Below are positions 12,133 through 25,600 of a stretch of DNA of 64,000 nt, piece by piece. Position numbers and translations under genes: made by a program. How positions within the stretch are numbered: position 1 is the first letter of the stretch; every line of letters starts with the position of its first letter. Source of the DNA: Eunapius fragilis (Eukaryota; Porifera; Demospongiae; Spongillida; Spongillidae); assembly GCA_963681505.1 (NCBI GenBank), contig OY811987.1, forward strand, positions 4,446,978 through 4,510,977. Direction: 5' to 3'. A model generated the notes under the pieces. It saw only the letters and a list, made by a program, of their open reading frames with translations, was not told where the DNA came from and did no database searches.

Positions 12133-13009
12133 TCATTTGCTGTGCACATATTGCACCCTAAGTTTATTCATCTCGTTGCTTGGTGACTAGCAAAGTGTTC
12201 ATCATGCATGCATATGTCATTGAGCTGGCATTGTGGTAGCAACGTTCTGACAACCAATAACTTTGAGGCACTTTAATTCCCTAGGTGAACGTTAATCATT
12301 CCTTGCGATTATGGTCCGTAAAATCTACGAGTATATAATTTACCATGCACACTTCCTGCAGTACAGGCTGGGACTTGATTACATGTAGTTTACACAAACA
12401 ACCACTATCTGCACATATGTTACGCTATTTACACCACACTCCACAGTGGCATTGTTTACAAAATCGACTGACCTGCAACGCATTTGCTCTCATTTCCATC
12501 ACCCTGGCAACCCTCAGCAGAAACTCCTAGAGATGGGGGAGTGGTTCGAGTGCGCCACAATTGGGTGGGCGGGACGCTTACCTTCTCTGAATCGGTGAAT
12601 GACTCCTTCCTGGTGGTCGTTGCCAGTGTGACCTGCCTGTAACACCTGCGCACGAACATGCAAGACTATAGAAGCCGACGTGACAAAATTCAAACACCCA
12701 CATATATATATAACTTTGAACCTCTCAGAGAGAATGTATATCTTCACCGATCCTCTGAATAAGGGGGTGGAGGTCATGCGTGTACCATTTCTGCTGTTAT
12801 CTATTCCCCATGACTAGAAAAGCAACCCCCGTGCATATACCCGCCCTCCGGACTGGCTATATGGACGGTTAAGAATATGAATACCTCGAGTACTCTGCTG
12901 TCGCCTCCACGGGCATTCCCCATGACTCTAAGCTTGAAGCTTTGTTGGCCGATTCGATTATGGACTGCAAGGCCTTCTCACGTCCGTGGTTCACACCCGC
13001 AGCGTTCAT
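10339..13009 (-). CDS. AIDA: AIDA (axin interactor, dorsalization-associated)
   Basis: Minus-strand exons, in order: 13009-12885 (ATG; N-terminal helix with ESWGMPVEATAEY), 12645-12582 (VLQAGHTGNDHQEG), 11926-11804 (AKELDKIKQIIL), 11643-11565 (LQEMIQGEMTPLGYGVF), 11415-11336 (SLFLSDDDYALAIKAMGK), 10993-10904 (VTITIDKIGMKDPQNYIDP), 10822-10697 (QDTPVSTKQREVAYVPFEVD), 10622-10505 (KPKKCLTSVKCFSFMEMDEI) and 10435-10339 (YKKPTDYTRKKL; TGA stop). Phases agree from 12645 to the end. The last four exons match the C2-like domain of AIDA closely. In vertebrates AIDA binds axin and blocks axin-driven JNK activation. The junction between the first exon and 12645 is unresolved: exon 1 ends in phase 2 and the next exon needs phase 0. 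A candidate short exon at about 12722-12752 resembles the expected helix (IGEDIHSL) but contains an in-frame TGA. Confidence 0.85.
12074..12131. repeat. (AT)n microsatellite
   Basis: About 29 AT units, in the AIDA intron between the exons at 12582 and 11926. Confidence 0.95.
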
Positions 13010-13022
13010 TTCCGTAACTGCA

Positions 13023-13473
13023 CAGCGGCGGATACAGGTTTTGGGGGGGGGGGGGGGCACGGATGGTGGGTGTGGCTGGGGGTGGGGTCGGCTTCTGGCC
13101 CGATACGAAAAGCGGGGGGGGGGGGGGGGGTGCTGTCGGTTTATGGCCCGATACGAGGAGCGGGGGGGGGGGGGGGGGGGTGCTGTCGGATTCTGGCCCA
13201 AAACGAAGAGCGGGGGGGGGGGGGGGGGGGGGTGCTGTCGGTTTCTGGCCCCATACGAAGGGCGGGGGGAGGGGGGAGTATGATCGCGTATCGGGGGGCC
13301 CGGGATATAGTACAGTAGTAGAGTTCATGCGTGCGGATATCAATAGACAGCGCAATCGTGCAGCTATATTATAAAATGGGGCCCGAAAAGTTATGAATTT
13401 ATAAATGAAGGGGGGGGGGGGGGGGGGGGGGGGGGGCACGTGCCCCGAGTGCCCCCCCCCTGGATCCGCCGCT
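13023..13473. mobile_element. G-rich hAT-like MITE between AIDA and WARS
   Basis: The left end is CAGCGGCGGATACAGG and the right end is CTGGATCCGCCGCTG, an inverted pair. The six bases ACTGCA flank both sides and look like a target-site duplication; hAT elements usually give 8 bp, so the superfamily is tentative. The interior is a minisatellite and poly-G, non-coding. The left end lies 13 bases upstream of the AIDA ATG, inside its 5' UTR or promoter. Confidence 0.75.
13041..13275. repeat. About 60-bp G-rich minisatellite inside the MITE
   Basis: Four to five copies of a unit made of poly-G followed by TGCTGTCGG, TTCTGGCCC and ATACGAA(A/G)AGCGG. The poly-G tracts vary in length between copies. 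Gly-rich or Pro-rich frames on either strand are artefacts of this tract. Confidence 0.85.
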
Positions 13474-13617
13474 GACTGCATGCGTGCTCGCAATTGATCC
13501 CGACCACAAAAATAACAAAATTGAATTCGCTAGTAAAAGTATTAAGCGATCGGCAGAATCCGGTATCTTAGACAGTCGAGCAAGTTTTTCTAACCGCACA
13601 CGTGGTAACGTACATCA

Positions 13618-16600
13618 ATGGGCGACACTCTAACAGCGGCCGAATCAGTCTCCGACGAGCAGGTTGTGACACCGTGGGTGGCAAAGGCAGGGAAAGGGGA
13701 TGCCACCATCGACTACGATAAACTCATTAGTAAGTACGCGCGCACACACACACACACACATACACATGTGGGCGCGCACTCGGACACATGCCTAATAACA
13801 GCAACGTACACGGGTCTTGTCATTATTTTGGAAACATGTGAACTTTCCATCGTAGTGCGTGCATTGGTTTGCCTCTTGTCTTGTCAGCCGTGTCACACAT
13901 ATCTGCACCCATCCTCCGCTGGTTCAGGTGGCCCACCATTGTAATGCGCTGAATTGTCATATCTTTAAAAACCGCGTGATGTGATTGCGTGCCATATCAC
14001 TACGTCTCCACACCCACACACAAACACACCCACACACACTGTATCACCACTTGCTTCACACACCACCACTGCTTCACACATCATCACTATCTGCGTGGAG
14101 TTACAATGGTGTGAGAGCAATGAAGATGTGTGTGAAGCACTGCTCCACACACACCACCACTTTACACACACCACCACCAGAGCAATGAAGATGAAGCACT
14201 GCTCCACACACACCACCACTTTACACACACCACCATTATTGCTCCACACACCCTCACTACTCTTCCATACAAATCATACCTATCATGACCAACCAGTACA
14301 TGTGAAGGTTTTATTGGATGATGATGGCATTTAATTATCAATCAGGCATATGAATTGCAATTTTTACTTTTAAGGGCAGTTTGGAAGCCAAAGAATTGAC
14401 GATGGACTGCTGCAAAGGATTGAGAAGGTGACCCAGCAGAAGCCACACCACTTCCTGCGAAGAGGCATTTTCTTCTCTCATCGGTAGTGTTTCACTGGTG
14501 TTGGTGCAGTGCATACAAGTGGTGTTTTTTGCAGCACCTAGCAGTGGTGTTGTTGCATGCACCGCCTTTCAGTGGTGTTGCTGCTGCACCTACCTGCGGT
14601 ATTATTGGAGCACCTACCAGTGACGTTGCCCTTCCCACCTATCCCTCTGCAGTGATATGCACTCCATTCTGGATGCGTACGAAGCACACAAGCCTTTCTT
14701 CCTCTATACTGGACGGGGACCCTCTTCAGAGTCCATGCATCTGGGTCACCTTATACCTTTCCTATTCACCAAGTAAGTGGGTGGGATACATACCAGGTTA
14801 CAGTCCCCAGCAATAGTTGATGGTTGCTATGCAACTGTGTTTCATTTGAATGCATAGAGAGTTGCCCACACACATGCACACACACTTGCACACACCACAC
14901 ACTACACACCACACATGCACACACCATATACCTGCACATACCACACACTACACACACATGCAGAATACACACCACACATACACCACACACACATACACCA
15001 CACACACATACACCTCACACAGATACACCACACACACATATACCACACACACATACACCACACACATGCACACACCACACATGCACACACACATGTGCAC
15101 ACTATACACACATGCACACACCATACACACATGCACACACACTTGCACACTCCACACAATGCACACACTTGCACACAACACACTCACCACACACATGCAC
15201 ACACCACACACATGCACACACTGCACACACATGCATGACATACATGCACACACACATGCACACACACATGTACACACCACACACACAGGTACATACCACA
15301 CACAGGCACACACCACACACATGCACACACCACACACACTACACACAATGCACACACACAACACACATGCACACCACACAATGCACACATGCACACATCA
15401 CACACATGCACGAACCACACACACATGCACACACACCACACACACATGGACACACATGCACACACCACACACATGCATGCATACATGCACACACCACACA
15501 CACATACACGCACACACATGCGCACACCTCACACACATGCATGCACACACCACACACATATGGACATACACAACATGCATGTAAATGCAATTTTTCTGCT
15601 TGATTAGTCATGGCGAAATTCAGCATAGTTTTCCATGTAAGGCATTGCTACAACCTCACCTTGTGAAAACACTACAGAGATGTTTATGTGGCCAGCCACA
15701 CCTCACAGATTGTGTATTGGGTACCATCAATCTTGATAGTTCTGGGGCATACATGTATATGTGGGAAGGATGATATCAGCTAATCTATACTATGCTTATG
15801 CTTCAAATTGCTAGACCTTTAGAGATCTCCTAAAACTGGTTTTACTATTTGGGGAGATAATTCATGAAGGTTCAGCACAATATGTGTTTCCCAAATACAT
15901 GTGCCCTACTAAGGGCAGGAAGAGCTACTTTCGTTTCCCACAACAATGGGACAAATATGTTCTTCCAGGCAAATGATTCAGAAGTCAAATGATAGCTTAC
16001 TAACTGTCCTCTGTAGTCATGTAAAGCCCACCACAATTTAGACCACCCCCAGGCTGAGAAGCTCCCGGTGGGGCAGCAGGCAACAGTTGAAAGGAGGAGT
16101 ACAGTGTGCTGAACCTGATGAGGCACCAGTTCACTTTCCCATTGAGGGTTCATTCAGCTATAAGTACATGTACATCTTGATAAAGTCTGTTGCAGCAGCA
16201 ATGGGAAGGAGGGGGGGGGGGGGGGGGCAAACTACTCTGGTAGACCAGGTCTTTTCATGTGTGTGGCTGGGGTACACTACTAGGTATGTATGCAGCCTTT
16301 GCTTGGCATGAAGCTTCAAGAGAAGCTTATTACGGAAGACCAATAGTAAGCCCTACAGATTTCACTGACGCTTGTGTACATGTACCCTGCAGCTATGTTA
16401 AATGTTCTAGGATTGAGAGTGGAAATAACTACTTAATTCTCCCTTGTTTGTGTATTTGTGATTTGCATGTACTATGCTAACAGAACTCTGCCCGCCTAGG
16501 GCAATATTGTGTTGTGTGTGAGGTGTCAAACACATCATAATAGGCTTTGGTCTGTGCTTTTGCATTTAAAAAAATGATATGGATGACTTGTGTACATGTA

Positions 16601-19600
16601 TGTGGTTTCCTTGTAATATATAATGACTCTGCTATGACTTCACAAAGCCAGACCATACACACAACCTGTATGAGCCGGCTTATTGTTTGCTTACTAGGCT
16701 GATTTTCTGATGTATGAAGTGTGCTACTATTGAACTAGCAATATCTGGTGGATGGGTAGCTCCCCTCACCGTATCTGGTATTTGGATGCGGTGGAGGTTG
16801 GATGTTTTACTGGTACACCCCATTGCCCCTCCCTAACAGCTTTCTAGTGGAGACCAGTATGCTGCTGTGAATCACTCTGCAAATGTAACCACTTCAGCTT
16901 GAACACATCATACAGTGCATGTACATGAACCACCTAGCGTGAATGACATCATACGGTGCATGTACATGGAACACCTAGGGGGTTTACATCATACATGGAC
17001 CACCTAGCGGGATTACATCATACAGTAGTACATGTATGTTTATTTTTTGCACCTCTTAAATTTGTTTGATGATGTAGAATTATTTAAATGTCTTGTTGTT
17101 ATAAACTGTGGTACCACCCTGACAGGCCATAACACATGTACATTTGCGGGTCCACCCACAAGTTCACACTTGCAGTGTGTGTCATGTTTGAGTGTAATTA
17201 GAGTTCGCACTAGTCCTCATGAGTGAACACCACTCGACAGAACGATTTACGGCAATGCTGGAACTAAATTACATTGAGTGAGTGCTGCTTGTTATTGCAG
17301 AATGCCACTTAGGCGTGAGTGGACCAGGTTAGATGTGTTGTGCTGTTATGTGTATGTGTGAAGTGAGGCTGCATGATCTTGTTATAAATAAGAGATGTAC
17401 AGGCCTACATGTACAAGAGTTGTGTTGATGCCCATATATAGCAGGTCCTATTCCCAACCCATCCAATACCCTCCTACCCCATGAAGGGTTTAGTCCCTTC
17501 CCCTCCTCCCCTTTGAAAGGCTGTCCCCAGCCCTCTCCTCCCCTTCGAAGGACTTAGTGTCTACTCATCCTACCCCTCCTCCCCTTTGATATACTTCCCT
17601 ATTTGAAAGGTCCCCTTTGAAGGGTTTATCCCCTTTGAAGGGTTTATAATTAGAACAGGTCTAGCGAATGACAACTTTGAGTTGTGCTAAAATTGTATAA
17701 ATGTATGTGTACATGTATTTGAAGACCATGGAGAACTAAGGCCAACCAGAAACCATACCTTAGTGCTACGATCACAGCACTAATGCAGAACATGGCTGTA
17801 CATGTGCATGGCGCAGGGGTTTAAGCCTGTCCCACCAAATGAGTTTTCAAAACAGCCTAATAACCATTCAATTGTCATTGGTAAACTTCATGTAGAAATA
17901 AACATTTCGATTGTGTTTCTATCTGTTCATACATGTCCACTTTTGATGCCCTTTATTGAAGAAAATATTAAAAACCCCGATGATGTATGTATTAGTTATT
18001 TGTACACTTATCTGTTTGCTTGGCTGGTCATTGCTGCATCCACAGCCAGGTGTCATTTTACACACTGATTGACCAATACATATTCTACCCCCCCCTCCCC
18101 CCTTTCCCCCCCCCAACCGTTGGGTGTAATAAACTTCTTCCCTTGCACGTAGTGTGACCATGATGTTGACACACACCTCTCCTCATGTTAAGGTACCTGC
18201 AAGAGGTGTTTGATGTCCCCTTGGTGGTCCAGATGACTGATGATGAGAAGTTCCTGTGGAAGGACCTCACAGTGGAGGAGGCTCACAGGCTGACCATTGA
18301 GAATGCCAAGGACATCATTGCATGTGGCTTTGATGTCAATAAGACCTTCATCTTCTCTGACCTTGACTACATGAGGTGGGTTGGTCGGTAGCTGATGGTT
18401 TGGTGCTAATTGGCTAGTGCAAGGAGTGGGCCTATTGGCTTGGTGGATGTATACATGTATACATGTGTATTGGTTAGCTGTTCTTGGAGGGTACTGTTAT
18501 GTTGGGATGATGTATTTCTGGCCTGTCCGGTTACTTCAAAGTACTCCCTCCCTGCTATGTGTATGTGCTGTGTGAATGACAGCAAAATATGATACATTAC
18601 ATGTTGATTGATATAACCAAGGATTCCTGTATATATACTGGAATTCTTGTATTTGTTGTACATGTATATAGATTAAACCAAAGCATTGGACCCTTCTGTT
18701 AACGAATAGATGTCGGATGCTAGATTATATTATACTAGCTTCCACCAGTCTTTGGAAATGTGACTGCCATAGTACCAGGGAGTATATTTGAGCAGGACTT
18801 GCAATAAAGCATTTTACCAAAGCTTAGGTGCTAATGAATGCGCCAAAGGTACCTAGTCACGTCTGATAGATGCAAATTATGCCCTAACTGTGCCCAAAGC
18901 TAGATCCTAAGCTGTGCTTGCTGTGTCTAAATATTGCTGTGACATTTACATACTGTAGTTGTATAACCTTTGCTGTACTTTTCACATGACCATCGGTATG
19001 AAAATATACCACAAACACTAGGTTAACCTAGCATGTTTACCGATACGTACATTGTATGCATCTATCTTAACCTTTAATCTCCCGACGTCCTACGTGTAGG
19101 ACGGAAGTAAAAAGTTTTCGGCAAACAATATGAGAAAAGAACAAAATATAAATTCTACTGCCTGTAGTAGTAGTTTTGATAGTAGAAAATTGTACATCCT
19201 CCTTACTATGCGTGCTTTATCGAGATATACATTCAGAAGTAAAACCGCATGTTTTTGGTAAAGGGTTGTGTTTGGAAAATGGCGTAGCAACTTCAAGCAG
19301 GCACATATTGTCAGAAAGATAAAGACCTGGTCCTGCTTCAGATTTTGATCACCCTTACCAGCCACAAGCAGTCTTAAGAATATTTGGGTAGTACGATAAT
19401 TGTCAGAGTTGGACTTCAGTTAATTAACCTTCATTTGTGTGTATGATGCAAGTTAATTAATTTTTAGCAGACCCATATGTCATTGAACAGAGAATAAAAC
19501 ATATACTGGTTCATCCATACAATCATTCACTAATTATTAATTCCCATTTAGCAATTGCGCTAGCGGCCAGCCCACCCTGTTGGCTGCATGCCGTAAAAGG

Positions 19601-22600
19601 GGGTCAGGCAGAGCACCCTGTGAGACCACGTGTCCAAATGGCTAGAGGTAGCTATGGAAGGCAAGAGCCGACCACCATACCCTGGGTTAGCAGGTGTAGC
19701 CATCGTAGGGTGAATGGGGTGCAGGCTGTATGCATGACCTTAGGTAGTGCCCAGACAACCATGCCCTAGGTTGCCTGAACCATTGTGGGGCGAATGGGGA
19801 GCGGGCCATTGTACCCTAGAGGCCAGCTGAGGTTGTTGCCTTAGCTGTGCGACCCCAACTGAGGGTGTTAGCCCCCAGGGTTAGTGTAGCCATGTGTTGA
19901 GCAGTGGCCCCTCAACCGCCTACCTATTTTTTAATGAGATAAGAGCAGCAAATGGCATACACGATGATACAATAATGAGAGCACACAACAGAATAGAATA
20001 CAAGTTCGTACAGGCAATGATGTGAGAAAGTCTAATACACAGAAGACTATTATGCACAGGGAACTTGGTGGGAGGGTGATTACTAGGAGATAAGCCCCTC
20101 CAGGGTAGAACTGAGAGGGTATGTGATGTGTGATGGGCTTATAGGGGTGCCATGTGCAGGTCTGAGTCTGGCCTGAATGCATGTGTTAAGCAGTGCAGTA
20201 AGGGGCAGTTGATTGGGCCTATTGAGGCAGCCTGACACCTCCATGTGCACTTGCTAAATTTCCAGCAAACACTGTTTCTACCAAACAGTAGTCACTACAT
20301 TAGCAAAGCAACTTCTAATGCCAACAAGATAAATCATAACAACTTGCAAATGGATTGGGCTAGTAAGATGACTTGTATTTGGCGCAGTGCAAAGAAAAAT
20401 AATATAAAAGTTTGAGGTTGTTGGCTTGAAAACTGAATGACCGACCAATATGTACATGTATTTGTTAATTTTTTATTTAGGAATAGCTTAATAAGAAGTG
20501 GTAGAAAACTTCAAAACGGGTTTGAGTTTGAACTGACAGAGTATGCATATATAAAGTACATGTAGCTCACACATCAAGCTTCATAAAAAGTTGTGATACA
20601 TTTTTCTGTGACTATGAAATATTTTTCATAAAGGGCCGCAATTTCCAGTTACTTGAATTTTGCGGACCGATATAGAAATTGGTAAATGAAGTATGAAGTG
20701 TCATGAAACAACTTATAAGTTTGCTAGGTACATGTGATTACATTTCAATGTTCAGAGTTTGGCCCCATATGTAGGACCAGACCCTGCAGATTAAAGGTTA
20801 GTTTGGAGCACTAACTTTCGTTAATGATTTCTAAGGAAATGCATATGGTAAGATCTCTCTAAAAAGTGGTGCTGCAGGATGTTATTTAGAGCAAGCATAT
20901 AGCAGTCATACTACAGGTAGCGAGGGTATAGAAGCCACACTACAGGTAGTGAGAGTATAGGAGCCACACTGCAGGTAGCGAAAGTATCAAGGTCTTGCTT
21001 AGCACCAAGCAGCATCACACTCACATCCGCTGTGGCGTGCTGTAAACAAGAAACACACTAGTCACCACAACTGCAGTTGTGCCCAGTATAGGAGCCACAC
21101 TACATGTAGTGAGAATATAGGAGCCACACTACATGTAGGGAGAGTATAGGAGCCACACTACATGTAGGGAGAGTATAGGAGCCACACTACATGTAGCAAG
21201 TGTATGGGAGCCACACTACATGTAGTGAGAGTATAGGAGCCGCACTACATGTAGTGAGAGTATAGGAGCCACACTACATGAGTATAGGAGCCACACTTCA
21301 TGTAGCAAGAGTATGGGAGCCACACTACATGTAGTGAGAGTATAGGAGCCACACTACATGTAGGGAGAGTGTAGGAGCCACACTACATGTAGGGAGAGTA
21401 TAGGAGCCACACTACATGTAGGGAGAGTATAGGAGCCACACTACATGTAGGGAGAGTATAGGAGCCACACTACATGTAGGGGGAGTATAGGAGCCACACT
21501 ACATGTAGCAAGTGTATGGGAGCCACACTACATGTAGGGGGAGTATAGGAGCCACACTACATGTAGTGAGAGTATAGGAGCCACACTACATGTAGTGAGA
21601 CTATAGGAGCCACACTACATGTAGTGAGAGTATAGGAGCCACACTACATGTAGTGAGAGTATAGGAGCCACACTACATGAGTATAGGAGCCACACTACAT
21701 GTAGGGAGAGTATAGGAGCCACACTACATGTAGGGAGAGTATAGGAGCCACACTACATGTAGCAAGAGTATGGGAGCCACACTACATGTAGTGAGACTAT
21801 AGGAGCCACACTACATGTAGTGAGAGTATAGGAGCCACACTACATGTAGTGAAAGTATAGGATCCACACTACATGAGTATAGGAGCCACACTTCATGTAG
21901 CAAGAGTATGGGAGCCACACTACATGTAGTGAGAGTATAGGAGCCGCACTACATGTAGGGAGAGTATAGGAGCCACACTACATGTAGGGAGAGTATAGGA
22001 GCCACACTACATGTAGTGAGAGTATAGGAGCCACACTACATGTAGTGGGAGTATAGGAGCCACACTGCATGTAATGAGAGTATAGGATCCACACTACATG
22101 TAGGGAGAGTATAGGAGCCACACTACACGTAGTGAGAGTATAGGATCCACACTACATGTAATGAGAGTATAGGATCCACACTACATGTAGTGAGAGTATA
22201 GGAGCCACACTGCATGTAATGAGAGTATAGGATCCACACTACATGAGTATAGGAGCCACACTACATGTAGTGAGAGTATAGGAGCCACACTACACGTAGT
22301 GAGAGTATAGGAGCCACACTGCATGTAGTGAGAGTATATACTCTCCCTGCATGTAGTGTGGCTGCTGTACCCTCACTACCTGTAGTGTGGCTGACTACAT
22401 GTAGCGTAGCTCCTATAACACAAAGGAGGATGCTGGGACTCAGGTATGTAGGAACCTGACAGTGATGGCATGTTCAGTCTCATGAGCCCCAACAACACAA
22501 CCAAGCCAGCATTCTCAATAATAAGTCACGGTGATATATCCAACGATTGCTGTAACTTGATAAGAGAAAACAGGTGCACTTCCTACATGTACTTCCACCT

Positions 22601-25600
22601 TTTTATCTTCTGGACACTGCACGAAGAAAACAGCTTCACTTCTACAGTGTTAGCTGATATCAATAAAACAGTGAAGCTTCTGTGTGCCTGGAACAGTTCT
22701 GCTCCTTGACAAGTGGTCTTCCAATACTTTGCTTCCTGTTCTGTCTGTTCATGTTCTATTAAAAGAACATTAACAGAAAGCAAAACTAAAACCTTCCTTT
22801 TTGTGTCACAATAACAAGCATGCCCTTTGTACTGTGCAAACAGTAGTCATTCAAACCAAGCAAAGTCAGGAAAATGATTGTATTGGATAAACAAAATAAA
22901 ATTGGGTACAAATGTACAGTATTGTGAAATAGTGTAATGCATTGAGGAGAGCAACAGTTTGAAAAGGCGTACAGATTTGAACCTAAGGGGGTACAATCGT
23001 TTTTGGAATGACCCGCCCCAAACTCCAAGAGTGAAGGCAAAGTTTACTTACAGTCATGTGGTTTGAATGTAAATACTTTTATAAGCATGAAATGATCAAT
23101 CTATGACTAATACGAGATAACCCTGGATCCATTCTTCTCTTTCTTTTGTAATTGGTACTAAGAAAAAATTTAATAATCAAAAATAATAATTAAAATTGTC
23201 ATATACTCCTATTTAATATATTCCTATAAGATAGACCTTGATGACATACATGTACTTGTGCCTCTTAATTATTGCCCTCCTCTCTTTCCCCATATCTTAA
23301 TTAGCTCATCTCCTGCCTTCTATCGCAATGTTCTGAGGATTCAGAAGTGTGTGACTGTTAACCAGGCAAAGGGAATATTTGGTTTCACTGACACTGACTG
23401 CATTGGTAAGAGAAGCGAGGATACATTTTACTTGTATAAGGGAATGTTTGAAGTGGACCAGATTGGCATGTACACATTTAAAAATTTATTTTTATTTTTA
23501 GAATGAGAAGTTTTTGAATAGTTCTTTGTATGCAGGAAAGATTGGCTTTCCAGCTGTGCAGGCAGCTCCTGCATTCAGCACAACATTTCCGCAGATCTTT
23601 GGTGAAAGCAGGAAGGACATCTATTGCCTCATTCCCTGTGCCATAGACCAGGTGAGGGGGAGCATGGTTTGTTTGTATATGTTGGTGAGGGGGTGAGGAA
23701 TGGCCACTCTGTCAACCAATGGATGGCAGACACCACATCTCCTCTATGTTACATTTCTCACCAATTTTATCACCTCTGTATGTATCAGATTTGGAGATTA
23801 TTGATATTAACACCGGGTCATTGAAAATTGAATACTTTTTTAATGGAAACCAATGTTAGGAAATTAGTCAGAAAACAGCAGTTGCTGATAGTTCGTTCAT
23901 CTCCAAGACATTTGGCGTTGCTTCCTGCCTTGTATCTGTAGTAGACCGTTAGCTACACCCATTCTAAGTGATGCGGTTGTAAACTAATTGATCTCGATGC
24001 GTTGCCCGAGTACACTTTTTTCCAAGGACATTTAGTGCAAGTTTGAATACACGTTTCGATTTCATTTCTAATGAAACAACATGAGTTATGCTTTCAGTTG
24101 GCTTAGTTTATGTACAAAACTCCAGCAAAACCACAAGCAGCTGTTTTTTGTCTCGTGCCCAGACGAGAAACAAGTGACTGTAATTGATTTCAACCTGGGG
24201 ACTAGCGGGTCTGGGTATGTGACTATTATTCTTCATGTGGTAGCATGCGAAGACTTCCACATAGTTTAGACGTGAAGTTATACATCAGATATCTTTTACA
24301 AGAGGTATAATGGCCTTACTGTCTACCTTTTTTTGTTTTGAAGAAATGTGACTGCGACTTGGATATTTGGTCAAAGACCAATGGCTCAAGATATTGGACA
24401 GTGTCCAACAAAATCACCCTTCTGGGTGGTCTTTCAATTTAATTTTCCATGATCTGCTCTATCAAATTGTCCTTACACGTCTAAAATGATGCAGATTATT
24501 TATCATAAAGTTATAAGGCATTGAATTTATACATGTAATAAACCATACATGTACATGTACATATTATCTTTAGCTTGCCCTGTAAATTTTGAAAAAAAAA
24601 AAATCAGAAGAGTGATATTACCCCATATAAAGATGTAAGGGTAACAAAGCTAATAAATACTTAATTTAAAAAATCTCCGGATCTGATAGAGATAGAGGTG
24701 ATAATTTGTCTGGTTACTTAACCAAATATATAATACACCAAAACGGAGGTGTAGTGGAAAAATAGCATGCCCTTTGTGTGATCTGTCGTGGAATGACACA
24801 CATATAGCTTGCTGGCCAAGATGAGGATCTCTATGTAGGTGTGGTCCAACATATTGGAAAGGTGTTTATTGTCCTCTGTAAACTTTTCAACACTTAATAA
24901 TTCATGCTGGTTGGACTGTATTTAAAATCCTAAACAGGATTTTATTTGTTGTGGGTAGGTCTTCTAGACCATTAAACGTTAAAAGATATATATATAAATC
25001 AATGTGTTTTATTGTGGAAGATGTACAGACTAAGCGAAGTCATATATTAAGATTTGCTTTCCGAACAAGTAAACATTCACTTTCAAAAATAAGTAACAGT
25101 CTGATACATATGACCAGTATCTAAGCATAACATCTTCCCACCTCTTCCCCGCATGCCACTCTCTTTCCTGGTGATTTTCTGCCATACACTTGTGTGCACT
25201 GGTAGAGGCACCAAGCGTGATATTATAAAAAACATGGTCTTACGATGTAAACAGCCGAAGAATGGATAGCACAAAAGAGAACTAGTGACAGCAGCTTCAC
25301 AAACCTTTTTTAGTACGAGTCATACAGTTCTAAAATTGATGACAGGGATAGCTTTTAGCCAAATAATTTATTGCTATGGATGTGACGACACTACATTACT
25401 CATGAGCGCCTGTGTAACTATAATTGATCTGATCTAAGAAGTGATACTATCAACTAAATTATATCTCTGCTCAAAATTTTGTAGTGTCTAATAAAATTTA
25501 TCTCAAGGTCAGAGACGAAACGTTTTTACAAATTACTACTTTTGGCCATACATGTATTTCTTTGCTGACGTTTGCTTCTGTCCTAATGTGTGTGTTCAAA

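Noticed and set aside
12869..13493. Gly-rich and Pro-rich frames upstream of WARS
   Set aside because: They are translations of poly-G/poly-C tracts in the MITE. Only the 12885-13009 part is coding, as AIDA exon 1.
14824..15603. Long open frames (up to 259 codons) on both strands in the CA-rich array
   Set aside because: They consist of His/Thr or Cys/Val repeats dictated by the CACACA composition and overlap on both strands; there is no gene evidence.
19560..19920. GC-rich block as a possible tRNA-derived SINE
   Set aside because: I could not find A and B box promoter words with suitable spacing or a poly-A tail; listed only as a possible old repeat.
20885..22415. CRISPR-like array with 29-bp repeats
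   Set aside because: The repeats are head-to-tail with no unique spacers and lie in a eukaryotic intron; it is a minisatellite.
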